NCBI GenBank assembly: GCA_026874595.1
Contig: CM049306.1
Span: 61,822,019 to 61,886,018, forward strand
Reading direction: 5' to 3'
DNA from: Sipunculus nudus
Lineage: Eukaryota; Annelida; Sipuncula; Golfingiida; Sipunculidae
DNA length: 64,000 bases
Made by a program: the position numbers and the translations under genes. This document shows, in pieces, positions 13,757-26,995 of the stretch; position 1 is the stretch's first letter, and each line of letters begins with the position of its first letter. Below the pieces are notes generated by a model. It ran no database searches and was not told where the DNA came from. It saw only the letters and a list, made by a program, of their open reading frames with translations.

Positions 13757-14556
13757 CAGGGGCAGATACAGTATCTTACAAAAGGTAGGGCTAAACACCT
13801 CAGCATAGAAGAACAAGTGTGCAAGGAGTGCTAGTATAGTACAGTTAATATGCAAATAGAAATGTAAATGGCACCAGCTGCTGCAGTCAAGCATGTTTTT
13901 TTCAATATTAAGTATATATTACTTGATTATCAAGATTTTTCTGTTGAAAAAGAGGTGGCATGCACACCTAGCCATGACAACATGACACTCAGGCCTACTA
14001 AAATAACTGTTTGGAGCCTGCAAGTCATGATGCAAGTCAAAACAGAACACCCATGCTAAGGGTCGGATTAAAATATTTGCAGTGTAGTAGTATTTGACAT
14101 CAGAGGCTTATATCATGTTATATGGTCATGTTATATTCATTAAATAATTTTTAAAAATGTTACCTTTACACAAAGTTAATAACAACAGTTGCCTCCATTC
14201 TATTTATGGTACTGACTCGCACAAAGCTGTCATGCCATCATGACGGACACACAGACTGTAAAACCAGCCTCGTTATGAATAACTGCTGCATGGATATACT
14301 TAGTCAATCATAGATGTAATATTTATTTTATCTCCCAACAGAAAAAAGTCACTCAATGTCTGACCTTGGAAAATGACAGTTCGATAAGCAGATGATAATG
14401 AAAAAGTACTGTTAGAAATGGCATGCACATTTGCATGGTCTAGAATTGATGCTAACTGAAAAGCTTGTACTCGCACCTGTATTTCTTCAGTTAATTAAAA
14501 ATTGACATTTTGATGGCAGGCTGCCTCTACTGCACATCCCACCTAATCCGCCCCTG
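13757..14556. mobile_element. Inverted-repeat element with CAGGGGC ends, in LENG9-like intron 1
   Basis: It starts caggggcagat and ends atccgcccctg, so the ends are inverted with one mismatch in 11. The same ends bound the 250-bp element at 15408-15657. The interior (800 bp) is AT-rich and has no transposase. No clean target duplication is seen. Confidence 0.5.
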
Positions 14557-15023
14557 TGTGATATGATACTTTTATTTGTATTAATTGTAACTGACAATCT
14601 TATGACAATTTTCTAAACAACTGTAAAAAATATGATAATTTAAAATGAAAATACAAATAATAATTTCAGTAATATGATTAAAGGTCTAATTATTTTTAGA
14701 CAAAATATTTGGTTATTAACTTGTTTATATTTGACAGTTTCAATGATTAACAATTGTAAATTTTTTTTGTGGTTTCAACTTTAACATAAACCATACCAGT
14801 CCTGCGACCTAACTCGTATTCTTTCTATTAAGTCAGCTCGTTGAGATTTTTTTTTTATTTTGCAGATCGAGCAAATAAATCCTTTTTTTTTCAACAGGAT
14901 AATCTATGATCATGCACGGACGGGTTTCTTACAATGAAGCCAAGTAAACACCATATTATCGCCCATGTAAACAAAAATAAGCGCTGTCAGCTGTAAAGTG
15001 TTATTTTGATCAGGTCCACTTAC

Positions 15024-15195
15024 CAGCTCTTGAATAAGTTGATCTTTTGTTTTCCTCCGTTTTCTAGCGACCTACTAACGTTAACGGACGATTCCTTTCT
15101 GGGGACTGCTGACTAGAGAAAGGCTCAGTAAGCCCTATAACTATCACAGAACACCCTGTGGTTTTTATATTGTTATGCTCTTCCACAATGTTGTG
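15024..15195 (-). other. LENG9: Probable 5' non-coding exon of the LENG9-like gene
   Basis: On the - strand a near-consensus donor AGAGCTG|gtaagt lies at 15024/15023. The exon it would end contains no ATG and has a stop in the frame that joins to 13349, so it is non-coding. The upper boundary is a guess placed about 30 bases downstream of the TATA-like site at 15223-15232. Confidence 0.5.
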
Positions 15196-15222
15196 CAATA
15201 TCGTGCTCACATGACGATGTTT

Positions 15223-15232
15223 CTATAAATAG
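15223..15232. promoter_or_regulatory. TATA-like site upstream of the LENG9-like gene
   Basis: ctataaatag reads as ctatttatag on the other strand, so it is nearly symmetric and could place a start in either direction. It is about 200 bases upstream of the non-coding exon donor on the - strand. No transcript on the + side is supported. Confidence 0.35.
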
Positions 15233-15407
15233 CAGCACGCAGGCGCATCAGGTGAAACATGTAAACAAACAGTACGTAGCGCCATCTACTGATCATGCTT
15301 GATATTATTAGCAGGTGGCGATGTGTATTCAGTGCGTGCGCACTGTCTGTCCCTTGTGCGGCAACTCGCGGTGCCTTCTGTCCCGGGTATCGATTGTTGC
15401 GGTTTCG

Positions 15408-15657
15408 CAGGGGCGGATTTAGGGGGGGGGGCGCCTCCTTGTTCTACCTAACAAACAAAAAAATCTTTGAAAAAAAACTCATCGTACACAATAAAACTAA
15501 ACATTGCTTTATAATGCATTTCAGCTACCCTAGATTGCACGATTACAACTGAACTTTTTAACAAATTTCTACACTTGGTACCCCCCCCCCTTTTACGCCT
15601 CGCAATGTGAGCACCCCTTTGCCCCCTATATATTCTAACTTCCTGTATCCGCCCCTG
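15408..15657. mobile_element. 250-bp MITE with CAGGGGCGGAT ends
   Basis: The 11-bp terminal inverted repeat is perfect: caggggcggat at 15408-15418 and atccgcccctg at 15647-15657. The interior has a G run near 15422-15431 and a C run near 15583-15592, which may add to the hairpin. A second, longer element with the same ends is at 13757-14556. There is no coding capacity, and a target duplication could not be fixed. Confidence 0.65.
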
Positions 15658-15683
15658 TTTTGTTTCGCCCTTTGAAATGGCAC

Positions 15684-16640
15684 ACTTTCAGCTCAGCCGG
15701 ATATAAGTCAACTGAGCCATAGCGATGGTCCTTTGTCCGCCAGCTTTTGAAACCTTTAGACCTTCGTAAACGACTCCCACATACCGTTAGACTATTAGAT
15801 GTCCCTCCCATTACAGGCACTTAAATGCACTTGGTTCTCATACCAAACCTGAAAATTTTTCTAATGAGAGTGCCTAATGATAAAACGTCTGGTGTTGTTT
15901 TGTCCATATGTGGCATAGATATTCCTCTACATATACACACGTAAAAATGGTCAATTTTGCTAAATTTTAAAAGTCGTGGACCAGAACGTTATAGAGCCCT
16001 GAGCCGAGTTAGCAACATATGTGGCTGGCTTGGACAAAAAGATGACTGACTTTAGCAGTAAGCCGAGTTTCATGGCTCAACTTGGCTTGCAAAATGGCGG
16101 CTGGCTTAAACTGAAAGCCTATTCATTTGACGATATTACAAGGTGCCCGTTTAAAAACCAGTACCTTAAATTTAAACATTGACCATTGCACATTTATTTC
16201 CTGTAATCACTGTTGATTCAAAGATAATACCAAACAAAACGGTTCACAACAATGTATATGGTGCTAAATTTGGTTAATATTATCTCATGAACACGTGAAA
16301 GAAACATTCGCTTTCTGTTTGCATGAATATTTTAATACTAAATGTCTTCTGGACATTTAAACATCAGGCCGAATATGCTGTGAAATCTTGTATACCTTGT
16401 AAAGTTTTCAGGCCATGTATACCAGTTTTCCTTGGCTGAGTTTTATGAACCATATTTATATCATTTTACACTTGTCAGACTTGTGGCAATCTGAATCGTC
16501 TATAAAAGTTTACAAATAAACCAGAACGTTCAACAAGCTCTGCTGTCTCCATAATAGAATTAGAGGGCACTGTCCTACAGCCATATTTTTTTTTGTTTTA
16601 AAAAAGATGAAAAACCAATTATTACATTACAAATGACACT
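15684..16640 (+). mobile_element. Pearl-like family A, partial copy lacking the right end
   Basis: It begins tttcagctcagccggatataagtcaactgagccatag, like the left ends at 2072 and 16653. It includes the internal module 'taccttaaa...gaccattgcaca...ttcctgtaatcactgttgatt' (16162-16222), also found near 17231 and 17912. It has no right-end palindrome before the next copy starts. Confidence 0.5.
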
Positions 16641-16652
16641 TTATATAACAGT

Positions 16653-19600
16653 TTTTAGCTCAGCTGACTATAAGTCATCTGAGCTATAGTCGTGGTCCAT
16701 TGTCCGTCGTCCGTCCGTCTGTCCGTCCGTCCGTCCGTCCGTCCGTCCGTAGATGTGGCACGTTTTGAAACCGTAAGACCTAGGAATCCAAAATTCAGCA
16801 TAATGTTAGATATCCCCAAGATCTCCTACCAAACCGAAAACTGGGTCTTTGCGACTTCGTTCCTTTGAGAAATTAAGGAAAAACCTCAATTTTTTATTAA
16901 AATCCTATTTTCACACTTCAGGACTGCCTAATATCAAAACCACTCATCTGCTTTTCCTCATATTTACCATAAATAATCCTCTATATAGTTCCTATGTACA
17001 TGCCAGAAATTGGGTCTGTATTATATAATTTAAAAAAGTTATGGGCCCAAACATAATGCATTTTGTAAATAATCAGGAAAAAAATTTGATCACTTAACAC
17101 AAAACTTGTTAAAGCTAAGCTCTTTTTTTCCAGTAATATAACTTTTATTAATCAAAATTAAATTTTATACCCAAAATTTGATCAAAATCTTTTAAATTTT
17201 TTAAAATATTAGCAAAAATAAAAAAATTGGTACCTTAAACTTTGCCCAACTTTGACCATGGCACGTTTTTTTTCCTGTAACTGCTGTAGATTTAATTTTC
17301 AAAGCATGTTTTTGTTAGCATTTCAACTGTTAACATTTAAAATTTGAAACCACTTGATCAAAAACTGTAGATTTTATTCAAGTTTTCAAGCACCATGTCA
17401 CATATTGTTTACATCAACCTAGTGTTATGCAGTTTGCTAGAGCTCAGCTCCCCAGCTTCAGCTCTAAGTTCCTTTAATTAGGCATACAGTAAGATGTCTC
17501 CAAAATCCCCTACCATGCCAAGAATTTGGTCACCAGAACTTAATTCCTTCGAGATATTAATGAAAAACTTCATTTTTTCATTAAAAACCCTTTGTTACAC
17601 TTCAGGACTGCCTAGTATCAAAACCACTGATCTGACTTTGATCATATATAATATACATATTTTTCTATACATTCGCTATGCACATGCCAGAAATGATGTC
17701 AGTATTGCGTAATTGTTTTAAGTTATGTGCACAAACAAAATTGACTTTGTAAAAAATCAGGAAAAATATTTACTCAGGTTACATGAAAATTATTGAAGCT
17801 AGAGAATTTTTTTCAAGTATATAACTTTGTTTAATTAAGATTCAATTGTATACCCAAAATTAGATCTGTATTTTGTAAATTTTATAAGGTATTAGCATAA
17901 ACATAAAATCAATACCTGAAATTTTACCCAACTTTGACCATGGCAAATTTTTTTCCTGTGAGTACTGTTGATTTAATTTTCTCAGAATGTAAACATAAGT
18001 ATTTATTGTGTTTAAATCTGAAATTTGAAACTAAAAGGTTGAAAATTAGGCTAGTTATAAAATTTTATCTTGAGGCTCTATTGTAGTCACTTGCTTTGTT
18101 CCAGATGCAGGTAGACCACTCCAGGTCACTGGAAGTCAGCTATGCCAGTATTCCTGATTTGTTTCAGTCACTGGGGGAGATCCCCTGCTGTGACAGGTGT
18201 ACAATTGTTCTCATATCACACCCCCTCCCCCCCATGAATATATAAATATACATTTGTATGCATGATGTGGTGTTACATGACAAGATTGAGATTTATGATG
18301 ATGCAATTTAGAATTATGAATCAACGTTTATATTCAGAAATATATGTAATATTGGAAATGTATACAAATTTAACTTAAAATAAAAAAAAATGAGGATCTA
18401 ATACAAACATGTGTTCATTATGTTCGAGCCTCAGCAGAATTGGAGATCAGGCTTTGTTTGCCCTGAATGTTTATGCAAAAGTGTTGTTAATCCCATCTCT
18501 TCCCCCCCCCCCCCCCCCGGCTGTCATTGATCCTTAGCACCTCACCGTCACCTGTGCACTGGGACATTAGTTATTATTGCAAATGTGTACAATTTTTTCA
18601 ATTTGAAAGATAATTGGATTAGAAAACATTAAGATCTAATATTGAAACATATTCTTGCCCCAGGAGAATGGAACATAAAGTGTGATCAGCTCTTGTCTGT
18701 CCATCATCTCTCAATTATCATTAAATATATATACTAATTATGAAATTTTTCCTTTAAGCACTGTTGAAATAACTTTCATTTGCTGTATGTGTATGGATTT
18801 AAGCCATTAAAGTCTGAAATTTGAAAGCAATTTATGTATTCAGATGTGTAATATTGCAGATGAAAAACTTTAAAATATTAAAATATATTATCAGCTTTGT
18901 TTGTCTAACAGTCTGTCTGCCCTTTTTTAAATATTATGTAATTGTGAATGAACTATTTAATCCTGTAAGTACTGTTGAATTAAGTGGAAATCCTATATGT
19001 ATATACACTATGTTAATACAGAGATGTTGTAACTCCCATCATTCCAGCCCTCCCCCCCCCCCCCCCCCCCCCCAACCACCACCACCAGGTCCTTGCATCT
19101 GGGGACTGGAGACATCAGTTATATTTCAACTGTATACATTTTATAAAATAAAAATACATATATTTAATAATATATATTATGTAAAATAGATCAAATTGAG
19201 CAAATGTGTAAACTACTGAACTGTCAACAAATTATCAAAAAGCCAGCCAATGATCATGGTAATAATATACATCTTATGTTCACAAATTGCTCACATGCTT
19301 CAATTTTGACATTAGAGAATGCATGGTTTGGTCACAAAATATTATTTGCAACAATTTCTCACTCATCAATACAAACCAATCATGTCAACCAGCCATGGCA
19401 TATATTACCTTTTCCTCTTAGACTTGATCTCCATTATTATTTTAGATTTTTACTTTCAAGGTCAACTTCAGCTGAGCACAGTGACCCATATTTATAGCAC
19501 CATGTCTTGAACGTTTACATCAAGTCATTGGTTAACAGTGTTCCAGGCTGTTACATAACACCTTCACTCCTTGCCTACTGCTTCTGTGAGTGTCTGGGTC

Positions 19601-21219
19601 AGGCTGGGTCAGGCAGTAATTACCAGAGAGCCTTTCTCCTCTCTCTCTTTCCCTTTCTAGCTCTATTTTTCTCTCTCTTTCTCTCTCTCTCATCCCTCCC
19701 CCCCCCCCTTCCTCCCTCCACCCCATTCTGTTGACAGGTACTATAAACCTAATTTATTAGATATATATGTTGATGCAATTAAGAAATGTGAATCAACTGA
19801 AATATTCACATATATATGTTATACTCTAAATGTATAGTTACATTTTCAAACCTGGAAAAAAATGATGTTATAAAAAAAGGAATTTATGTAAAATTTGTTC
19901 ATAATTTCCTGGCTCAGAAGAATGGGAATTAAAATTATTTGCTTTGTTTCTCTAGCTTTCTTGCCTGTTTTAAATATTTAATAATTATAAATAAACTTTT
20001 TTTTCCTGTAAGCTCTGATTAATTAAATTTCATATCCTGTACATATATGCAAGGGTATTGTAACTCCCACCATCCCCTTCCCCCACCCCACTAAGTCCTT
20101 GCTCCTTCGCACTGTCAACAATAGTGCTATTGCTATAGCATAAAATTTAATAATTTGAAGAAAATATATACAGAGAGACAGAGGCGTTGTAACTCCCATC
20201 GTAACCCACCCCCCCCCCCCCCCTCCATCAAGTCCTTCCGCCTGTGGAGTGGGGATTTTATAGCAACTGTATACATATCATAAAATAGAAAAAAAAGTTT
20301 AATTAAAGTTTAAATTAAAAAAATTGGATCTCATTAGACAAATGTGTAAAATGTTGAACTGTCAACAGCCTGTCAAAAAGGTATCCAATGAAAACGCAAA
20401 GTCAGATCTTAAAATATTATTTGCAACAATTTCTTCAATCATATCAACCAACCATAGCCTAGATTACCTCTTTCTCTCAGACTTTATTTTCATTTCATAA
20501 TATTTTAGATTTTAACCGTCCAGGTGTTTAAGTACTGTTGAATGCTCCGTCCCTCTCACTCTATCTCCTTTTCTCTCTACATCCAACCCTCCTTGCTGCC
20601 CACACTGTTTCCTTCTCCGAACCCCATCCCAATGTCAGCCTCAGTAAATGAGAACAAGTTGAATCAGATATATTCATATTTTTATATATTGTATAACTGT
20701 TTGTTACCTATGTACGTGCCAGAAATTATGTCAATATTGTGTAATATGTAGACGTGGTGGGCATCAATATAATGTACCTTGTCAAGACCTAAGAGATATC
20801 ATGTCATACAGTCACAATTCATAAATCCACTCTTCAGCATAGTTAATAATAACATTATATATGTCAAATTGAAATCTTGCGGACTTCCATACACTATAGA
20901 TCCTTCAACAAATAGCCTTATCATCATTCTACCACTGCTTAGTGTTCTGTCATTGCATTCATATTTGCTCAAATATATTGCTATTTTCAACAGCTCCCAA
21001 ATAAATAAAAAATAAACCACTATATTTACTCCATATTAATCCATCAGTCAGGTAATTTCATACATGATTTACTCACATATGACATTATATTCCTTTATAA
21101 TAGCCTAATAGGTCCATGATATTCATAAGGTTTGTCGACTAAATATAGTATCACAATGGTGATACATTAATAGTTCAATCATGATCAGCTGAGCGCCGTG
21201 ACCCATAGGTCCCTTGTTT
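16653..21219 (+). mobile_element. Long pearl-like family A copy with internal degenerate repeats
   Basis: The left end is tttttagctcagctgact; the right end is atcagctgagcgccgtgacccataggtcccttgttt, as at 3238-3269. A gtcc microsatellite fills 16692-16749. A module around 'tttttcctgtaagtactgttgattaaattt' recurs near 17272, 17953, 18750, 18962, 20003 and 20524. A second module, 'gtaactcccatc' with a long C run, then 'agtccttgc' and 'ctggggac', recurs near 18490, 19028, 20057 and 20187. So the 4.6 kb looks like an element enlarged by old internal tandem duplication, or several merged copies. There is no protein coding; the open frames here are C-run and AT-run artefacts. Confidence 0.5.
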
Positions 21220-21224
21220 ATTGG

Positions 21225-22590
21225 ATTGAATTGGTGACACTAAAATCTAGATTTTATCGCTTTAGAGTTTTTGTGCAAGTTCATCTTAATTCGGTAACAT
21301 CAATAATAGTTTTTATAAAAATCCCCTTGATTAAGCAACAAATAAGTTCTATTCCGAAAAGAAAATGTCCCAGATTTAAAAAAAAATAGCAACTACTCGA
21401 TACTAAAGGAAATGTCATATCCTATTCACATATCAAAAGTTCAGTTGTGAATAAGCGATCCGCACTAGTTGGCCTTTAGTTACTAATGCAAAATGTAAGC
21501 TTTGATAAAAACTCATTTATATCGGGGATATTGAAACTACCATAAATTGTATCGATCAAATGGAGCTGAACCGGCATATATAATTTATAATATACACTCC
21601 TTGTGAGGTACGTTAATTGGCAACTTGTAAAAGTGATACGTTCGGGTTCTTTATGGCACCGTGTTTGCAGATATGTTATAAGTTTCACATACTCAAAAGC
21701 CGACTTTGATGTGAAAACACTGGAGTCTTGATAACCACCCCTCCCCATGCTGCATTAACCCACGCACGCACCCGCATACACGCGCCCACACTCTTGAGAA
21801 CCTCTTGTACATGCTCATGTACAGAAAGATCTGTCAGCGCCCTACAAATGAGTCACTACGAACAGTTTGCATTTATCAGTTCATTTTTCAGTACATTTTC
21901 TTATATACGTTCACCATATCATTAATAGGGCTGATACTGTGTCGGGTCTCGTTATAATGGTCATGTTTGTTTTATGTTACATAATATGCGAACATAAGTT
22001 TCATCTAACCTCGACTTGTCGATAAACTGTTTTCCCTGGTGAAATCAAGACCGCATTTTTATACTTTATAAATTTCATAAAGTTAAATATTTATTATTAC
22101 TTTATAAATTTCATAAAGATAAATATTTGTTGAATTGTTCCAAAGGAAAGGGCTCTGATTAGCTGCCCCTATCGCGGCAGCCCATTTGTGTTATAGGGAT
22201 GCCAGTGGGTCAGTCCAATACTGAATCATAACACACTGAGCGACACAGACCGTCCAATGCACTGAGTTCTGGTATCACTAAACATACATACATACACACA
22301 CACACATATATATATATAACGTGCTGGGTCATCTGTTCTTCTTTCTTGGCAGTGGCGAGGTAGGTTACAAACAAAAACAAAAAATCCCATGTTCCACGAG
22401 TCCTTGTCTCTTATAAATCTGACATCATGAACAAATATTTAAAATAGTGGGGTGATCGGTGCGAACTGTTTTTACATAATTTCTTAATTACTTGGTTTTC
22501 TATATCGAATGACAAATTATATGTAAAGGTAAAAGAGAATGGCCGGGAAAAACACCTCCATGAACTTCTCTCCCTCTCTCTGCAGGAAAG
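21225..22590. other. Non-coding AT-rich stretch
   Basis: I see no gene. It contains a short two-copy repeat of 'actttataaatttcataaag' with following 'taaatatt' (about 22060-22130), a small CA/TA microsatellite (22285-22318), and short open frames without coding character. Confidence 0.55.
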
Positions 22591-22599
22591 GGAGAAAAT

Positions 22600-23490
22600 A
22601 CAACAGATACGTGGAACGCCATAATCGTCACCTTATACAAACAAAGGAATTATAAAAGCTATCCAGGTATCTCTCTGTTAAGCAATTGCTGGATAGTTAA
22701 GTCTTGCCGCCAGCATTTACCCGGAAATCCCATAGCGGAGAGATTAACAGTCGACGTGATCTTACAGACAAACGAGAACACCAGGTGCCCTTGTTGAAGG
22801 CCTTCGGACTTGTGAGCAGGCGAGTTCTGTTACTGCTGCTTGAGAATATCGGCTGTCCCAAGAGTTGCTCATCGTCACTCACCACGACAACATAAGAGGC
22901 ACAATGAGCTTCGACGGATCTACCTCCAAGCCGTTCGAGATTCAAATCGGAGTGAAGCTGGGCTGTATCCTAGCAACATCACACATTTTCATCTTAATGC
23001 TAATATTACGCATTCCGAGATTCAGAAGATGGGAATCACCTGCAAAGAAAGAGCTTCAGAAAGCTCTCCAACGTGGTCAACCTATACACCAAGAGCAAGA
23101 CTTAACAGGTCCTCGTCATGGAGATTCTGTTTGCTGGCGATGTAGCACTGACCTCACATGCAGCACAGCAGCTGCAGGAATTGACTGACAGTTTTACGAA
23201 GGCCCATCAGGAGTTTGATCGCACTGTTACTATAAAAAAGGAACACGTTTGATGGGATAGGACCTTGTGGGACAACCATCAATGTGCATCGGAGAAAGAG
23301 ATTTCCATGTCATAGAAAGGCTCAACCATCGAGAGAAACCTGTCACTAATTTCTAAAATAGATAATCGCATCACGAAGGCGCCTGTCATCATGTCAAAGC
23401 AGAGCAAGATGTTATGGGCCAACCGACACTTCACAGTGAACACCAAGCTAAGGCGTATCAGATGTACGTTCTTAGCATTTTGTCATATGT
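22600..23490 (+). pseudogene. Degenerate non-LTR (LINE) reverse transcriptase
   Basis: Pieces of a non-LTR RT appear in order on the + strand but in shifting frames. They are: WNAIIV.LYK and Y.GISLLS (about 22610-22690), HDNIRGTMSFDGST and KPFEI..GVK.GC (about 22880-22970), FAGDVALTSHA (about 23130), and a C-terminal tail with NLSLISKIDNRI, NTKLRR and so on to about 23490. Where the RT catalytic box normally reads F-A-D-D, this copy has F-A-G-D (23130-23141), so a catalytic Asp is lost. Frameshifts, stops and an internal deletion between the first two blocks make it dead. The clade was not determined, and no poly-A tail or 5' end is identified. Confidence 0.75.
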
Positions 23491-23575
23491 GTTGTAGCTA
23501 GTCATGGCCAACATGTGCCAGACAAAACAACGGGCGACGAGATTCTATCTCTTCTATATTCGACGCATCCTGTGA

Positions 23576-24330
23576 AGAGCGAGCTAGAAAAGAGAAACCA
23601 CCAGCTGGAAGTAAAGAAAGCGACCAGGAAAAGAGAAACCATCAGCTGGAAGAAAGAGAGCGACCAGGAATAGAAAACCCGCCAACTGGAAGAAAAGAGA
23701 GCGACCAGGAAAAGAGAAACCCCCAGCTGGAAGAAAAGAGAGCGACCAGGAATAGAAAACCCGCCAGCTGGAAGAAAAGAGAGCGACCAGGAATAGCGAA
23801 CCCGCCAACTGGAAGAAAAGATAGCGACCAGGAATAGAGAAACAGCCAGCTGGACGAAAAGAGAGCGACCAGGAATAGAGAACCCACCAGCTGGAAGAAA
23901 AGAGAGCGACCAGGAATAGAGAACCCACCAGCTGGAAGAAAAGAAAGCGACCAGGAATAGAGAACCCACCAGCTGGAAGAAAAGATAGCGACCAGGAATA
24001 GAGAACCCGCCAACTGGAAGAAAAGATAGCGACCAGGAATAGAGAACCCACCAGCTGGAAGAAAAGAGAGCGACCAGGAATAGAGAACCCACCAGCTGGA
24101 AGAAAAGAGAGCGACCAGGAATAGAGAACCCACCAGCTGGAAGAAAAGAGAGCGACAGGGAAAAGAGAACCCACCAGCTGGAAGAAAAGATAGCGACCGG
24201 GAAAAGAGAACCCAACAGCTGGAAGAAAAGATAGCGACCGGGAAAAGAGAACCCGCCAACTGGAAGAAAAGATAGCTACCAGGAAAAGAGAAACCGCCAG
24301 CTGGACGAAAAGAGAGCGACTAGCAAAAAA
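23576..24330. repeat. 41-bp minisatellite, about 18 units
   Basis: The unit is close to agctggaagaaaagagagcg accaggaatagagaacccacc (41 bp, written in two parts). Variants include aaagag for aatagag and ccgccaactgg for cccaccagctgg. As 41 is not divisible by 3, one frame passes through all three phases every 123 bases. The - strand is nonetheless open in all three frames across most of the array (205, 237 and 252 codons). I treat these as by-products of a stop-free unit, not proteins. Confidence 0.95.
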
Positions 24331-26789
24331 AGTACCCTCCAACTAGACAATTGCCTCTATGAGTTGATCTTGCAAATTTGACAAATATAATAATGCAAAG
24401 TCATCATAGATTTAACTCAGCGGATGCACTGGTACCAAACTACACATACTGTTGGTATCACTTATCACAGGGCCAGTTATACCACGTGATCCAGATCACC
24501 TTTCGACCGAAGATGACAGCACTTGCGTACATCAAAGACCTCAGAACTTGCTATAGAGCTCGCTATTTTTCACCCCAAGACCTTTGGTTAGGAAAAAAAA
24601 TACTCTTATGGATCAAAGTCCCGGATTAACCCTGGATTGTGAGCGGACTATCTGTATAGATTGTTTAATAATCTCTTCACGTGCGTTATGATGGGTAGTG
24701 TGTATCACCTGAAGTCCCATGTTGCGCGACTCCTAGCAACGGGAGGGGTCTGTTCATTTTTGTACTGAGTCGCCGGAACTTTTTGCAGACCTGGGGCATA
24801 AATCAGGCGATGGCCACAACCTTACATGAGTCTAATTAAACGCAACAAGATCTGGGTACCCAAGGCGAAAGTGGCACGATAGAAACTAATTAAATTGGTG
24901 TATTGGATGGGATCGCACAGCTGATCAATAATGGGCTATCGCCGGCTCGATGCAAGCACCACCCAACCTCTTGGCCCGAGTAATCTGTATTCTTTTCCTA
25001 TGGTATCCAGCACGTGATATCAAAATAAGACCAGCGTATTTCAAATACAGAGCAAGCAATGGAATTCCTGCGCACATTGTGAGGTCAACCCCAACGATAA
25101 ATATAGGTACGTACTAAACGTTTAGTTGTTTCAGTTGATTTAATCCTAACATTCATTATTCGTTTCTTATACACTTGATATCCTGATATCAGCAAAGAGC
25201 AAATCATATACACGCCAAGAAACGATGTCTTTATGTGTGTTGTTAAAGGTATATAATATTGAACATCAATATACCATGGATATAATTGTTTGAATTTATA
25301 TATTTAACATGGATTTATATATATATATGTGTGTGTGTGTGTGATTATATATTTGCACACATGTATATATAATAAAAAGAAGATATATTTGTATAGATAG
25401 AATAGAGGGGAAATATTATCATCTGCATTTTAGCTAGTGTGTTTGTGTGTACACTGGCTTTATTGATTATAGATAATTGCTTATAATCAACAGTAGTTCT
25501 TAGAAATGTATGCATACCAGTTTAATTGGCTCCAGCGAATGCTACATAAGTTTAAAAAACATTGGCTGGATCTCGACGTGGGCAATACTCGCATTTACAT
25601 CAACCAAAACAGCTCTGGGTGATAGGTTAAATTAACCAATGTCCTTCACGATCCTGTCGTCATGTAATGAACATGAAACTAGCTATATTTAAGCCGTATA
25701 ATTGTCTTATGATTTTTCTTATCAATCATTGGCCCCCTGTGCACATGGACGGAAATAGGTGGGGGACATGTCCCCCTCCCCCTTACTTTTTCAACCAGGG
25801 GGATACCATGTTATGCCCCCATCCCACTTTAACTAAATAAATGAGTATAATTTTGTCCTTAAATATAACTCTACTTGCAATTAGTAACAAATATAAGATA
25901 ATAACACAGTTTTTCACAGTGTCACAAATTGCCTTAAATATCAATGACATGCAGTTTTTCAGAAATGAATTGAACTTTCTCAAATTGCTTTATGGTGCTT
26001 AAATTTTGATTAAAAATTTTCTACATCACCGTTAGGGGATACCTTTTCCACGCCCAAAACCCCTCAGGCGGTACACACACGACAGTCGCGAATCCATAAA
26101 AAACACTTGTTCATCTTCGGAAATTTAGCTGTGTCATGTTATGCTTAACTATAAACCTCACCCAATTTTTCCTTTTTTTTAAATGTCCAAAAGAAAAAAA
26201 AAAGATATAAAACTTTTTTGACCCTTCATTAGTGAAGGTTGTATTCACACATCAATATTCGAACACGAAAGGTCCAACTTCCGGTTAACTGCTATTAATC
26301 AAGCCCCACAAGATTACGTGGAGTGTTGGCAAGAGTCTCCATAGATCTTTGGCAAATACGGTTATACGGAGTAAGCCAAGACAGAGGGGACTTAATTCCC
26401 AGGTCATGGCATGCAGCGTTACTGTACTCAGTATAAAACGAACGTATAGACCTTTCAAAAGGGCACTTATATGATAAATGTCAGAATCACTGAAAAAATA
26501 GCTGTCCAACCATTAAAAAAATGATATAAATTCTGGGGTAAAAATACAAGTTAACCGGGCTATGTATTGTATCAAACACTTAAAATTATAATCAGTGTTT
26601 ATAATAATTTATGCTGGAATATGATGTCAAGCTGAAATTGAACTTTAATGGTCCTTGGTGTATTTTGTGTCGGCTCTGCCTGACGAAGGTATAGATTCCA
26701 GAAAGTTAACAAAGAAAGATTCTTTAAAGAATAAAGTGGCCCAACCCACCTTTGCTTTTTACTTTTGAACTCAACATAAGGATTAATAA
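24331..26789. other. Non-coding stretch
   Basis: I see no gene. A TA/GT microsatellite is at 25317-25345. Around 25755-25830 and 26035-26070 are G/C-rich scraps (gtgggggacatgtccccctccccc, ccaaaacccctcaggcgg) like those of nearby inverted-repeat elements, but ends could not be defined. Confidence 0.5.
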
Positions 26790-26790
26790 T

Positions 26791-26795
<5 letters not shown>

Positions 26796-26850
<55 letters not shown>

Positions 26851-26930
26851 CTGCTATGAAGCGCGTTACCCAGGAACAGATGCAAGTTATTCCTTTGGGA
26901 CTTGGCACTCCATATCCCATGAACACGTAT

Positions 26931-26992
<62 letters not shown>
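26796..26992. repeat. Microsatellites: (AT)n, then (GT)n(GA)n
   Basis: (AT)n fills about 26796-26848 and (GT)n joined directly to (GA)n fills about 26931-26992, with about 80 bases of unique sequence between. Confidence 0.95.

Positions 26993-26995
<3 letters not shown>

Noticed and set aside
22840-23188. Two overlapping frames of about 100 codons taken as small genes
   Set aside because: They are shifted-frame pieces of one decayed LINE reverse transcriptase.
23502-24342. Three overlapping - strand frames of 205-252 codons
   Set aside because: All three phases of a 41-bp tandem repeat; no start context, domain or non-repeat extension.
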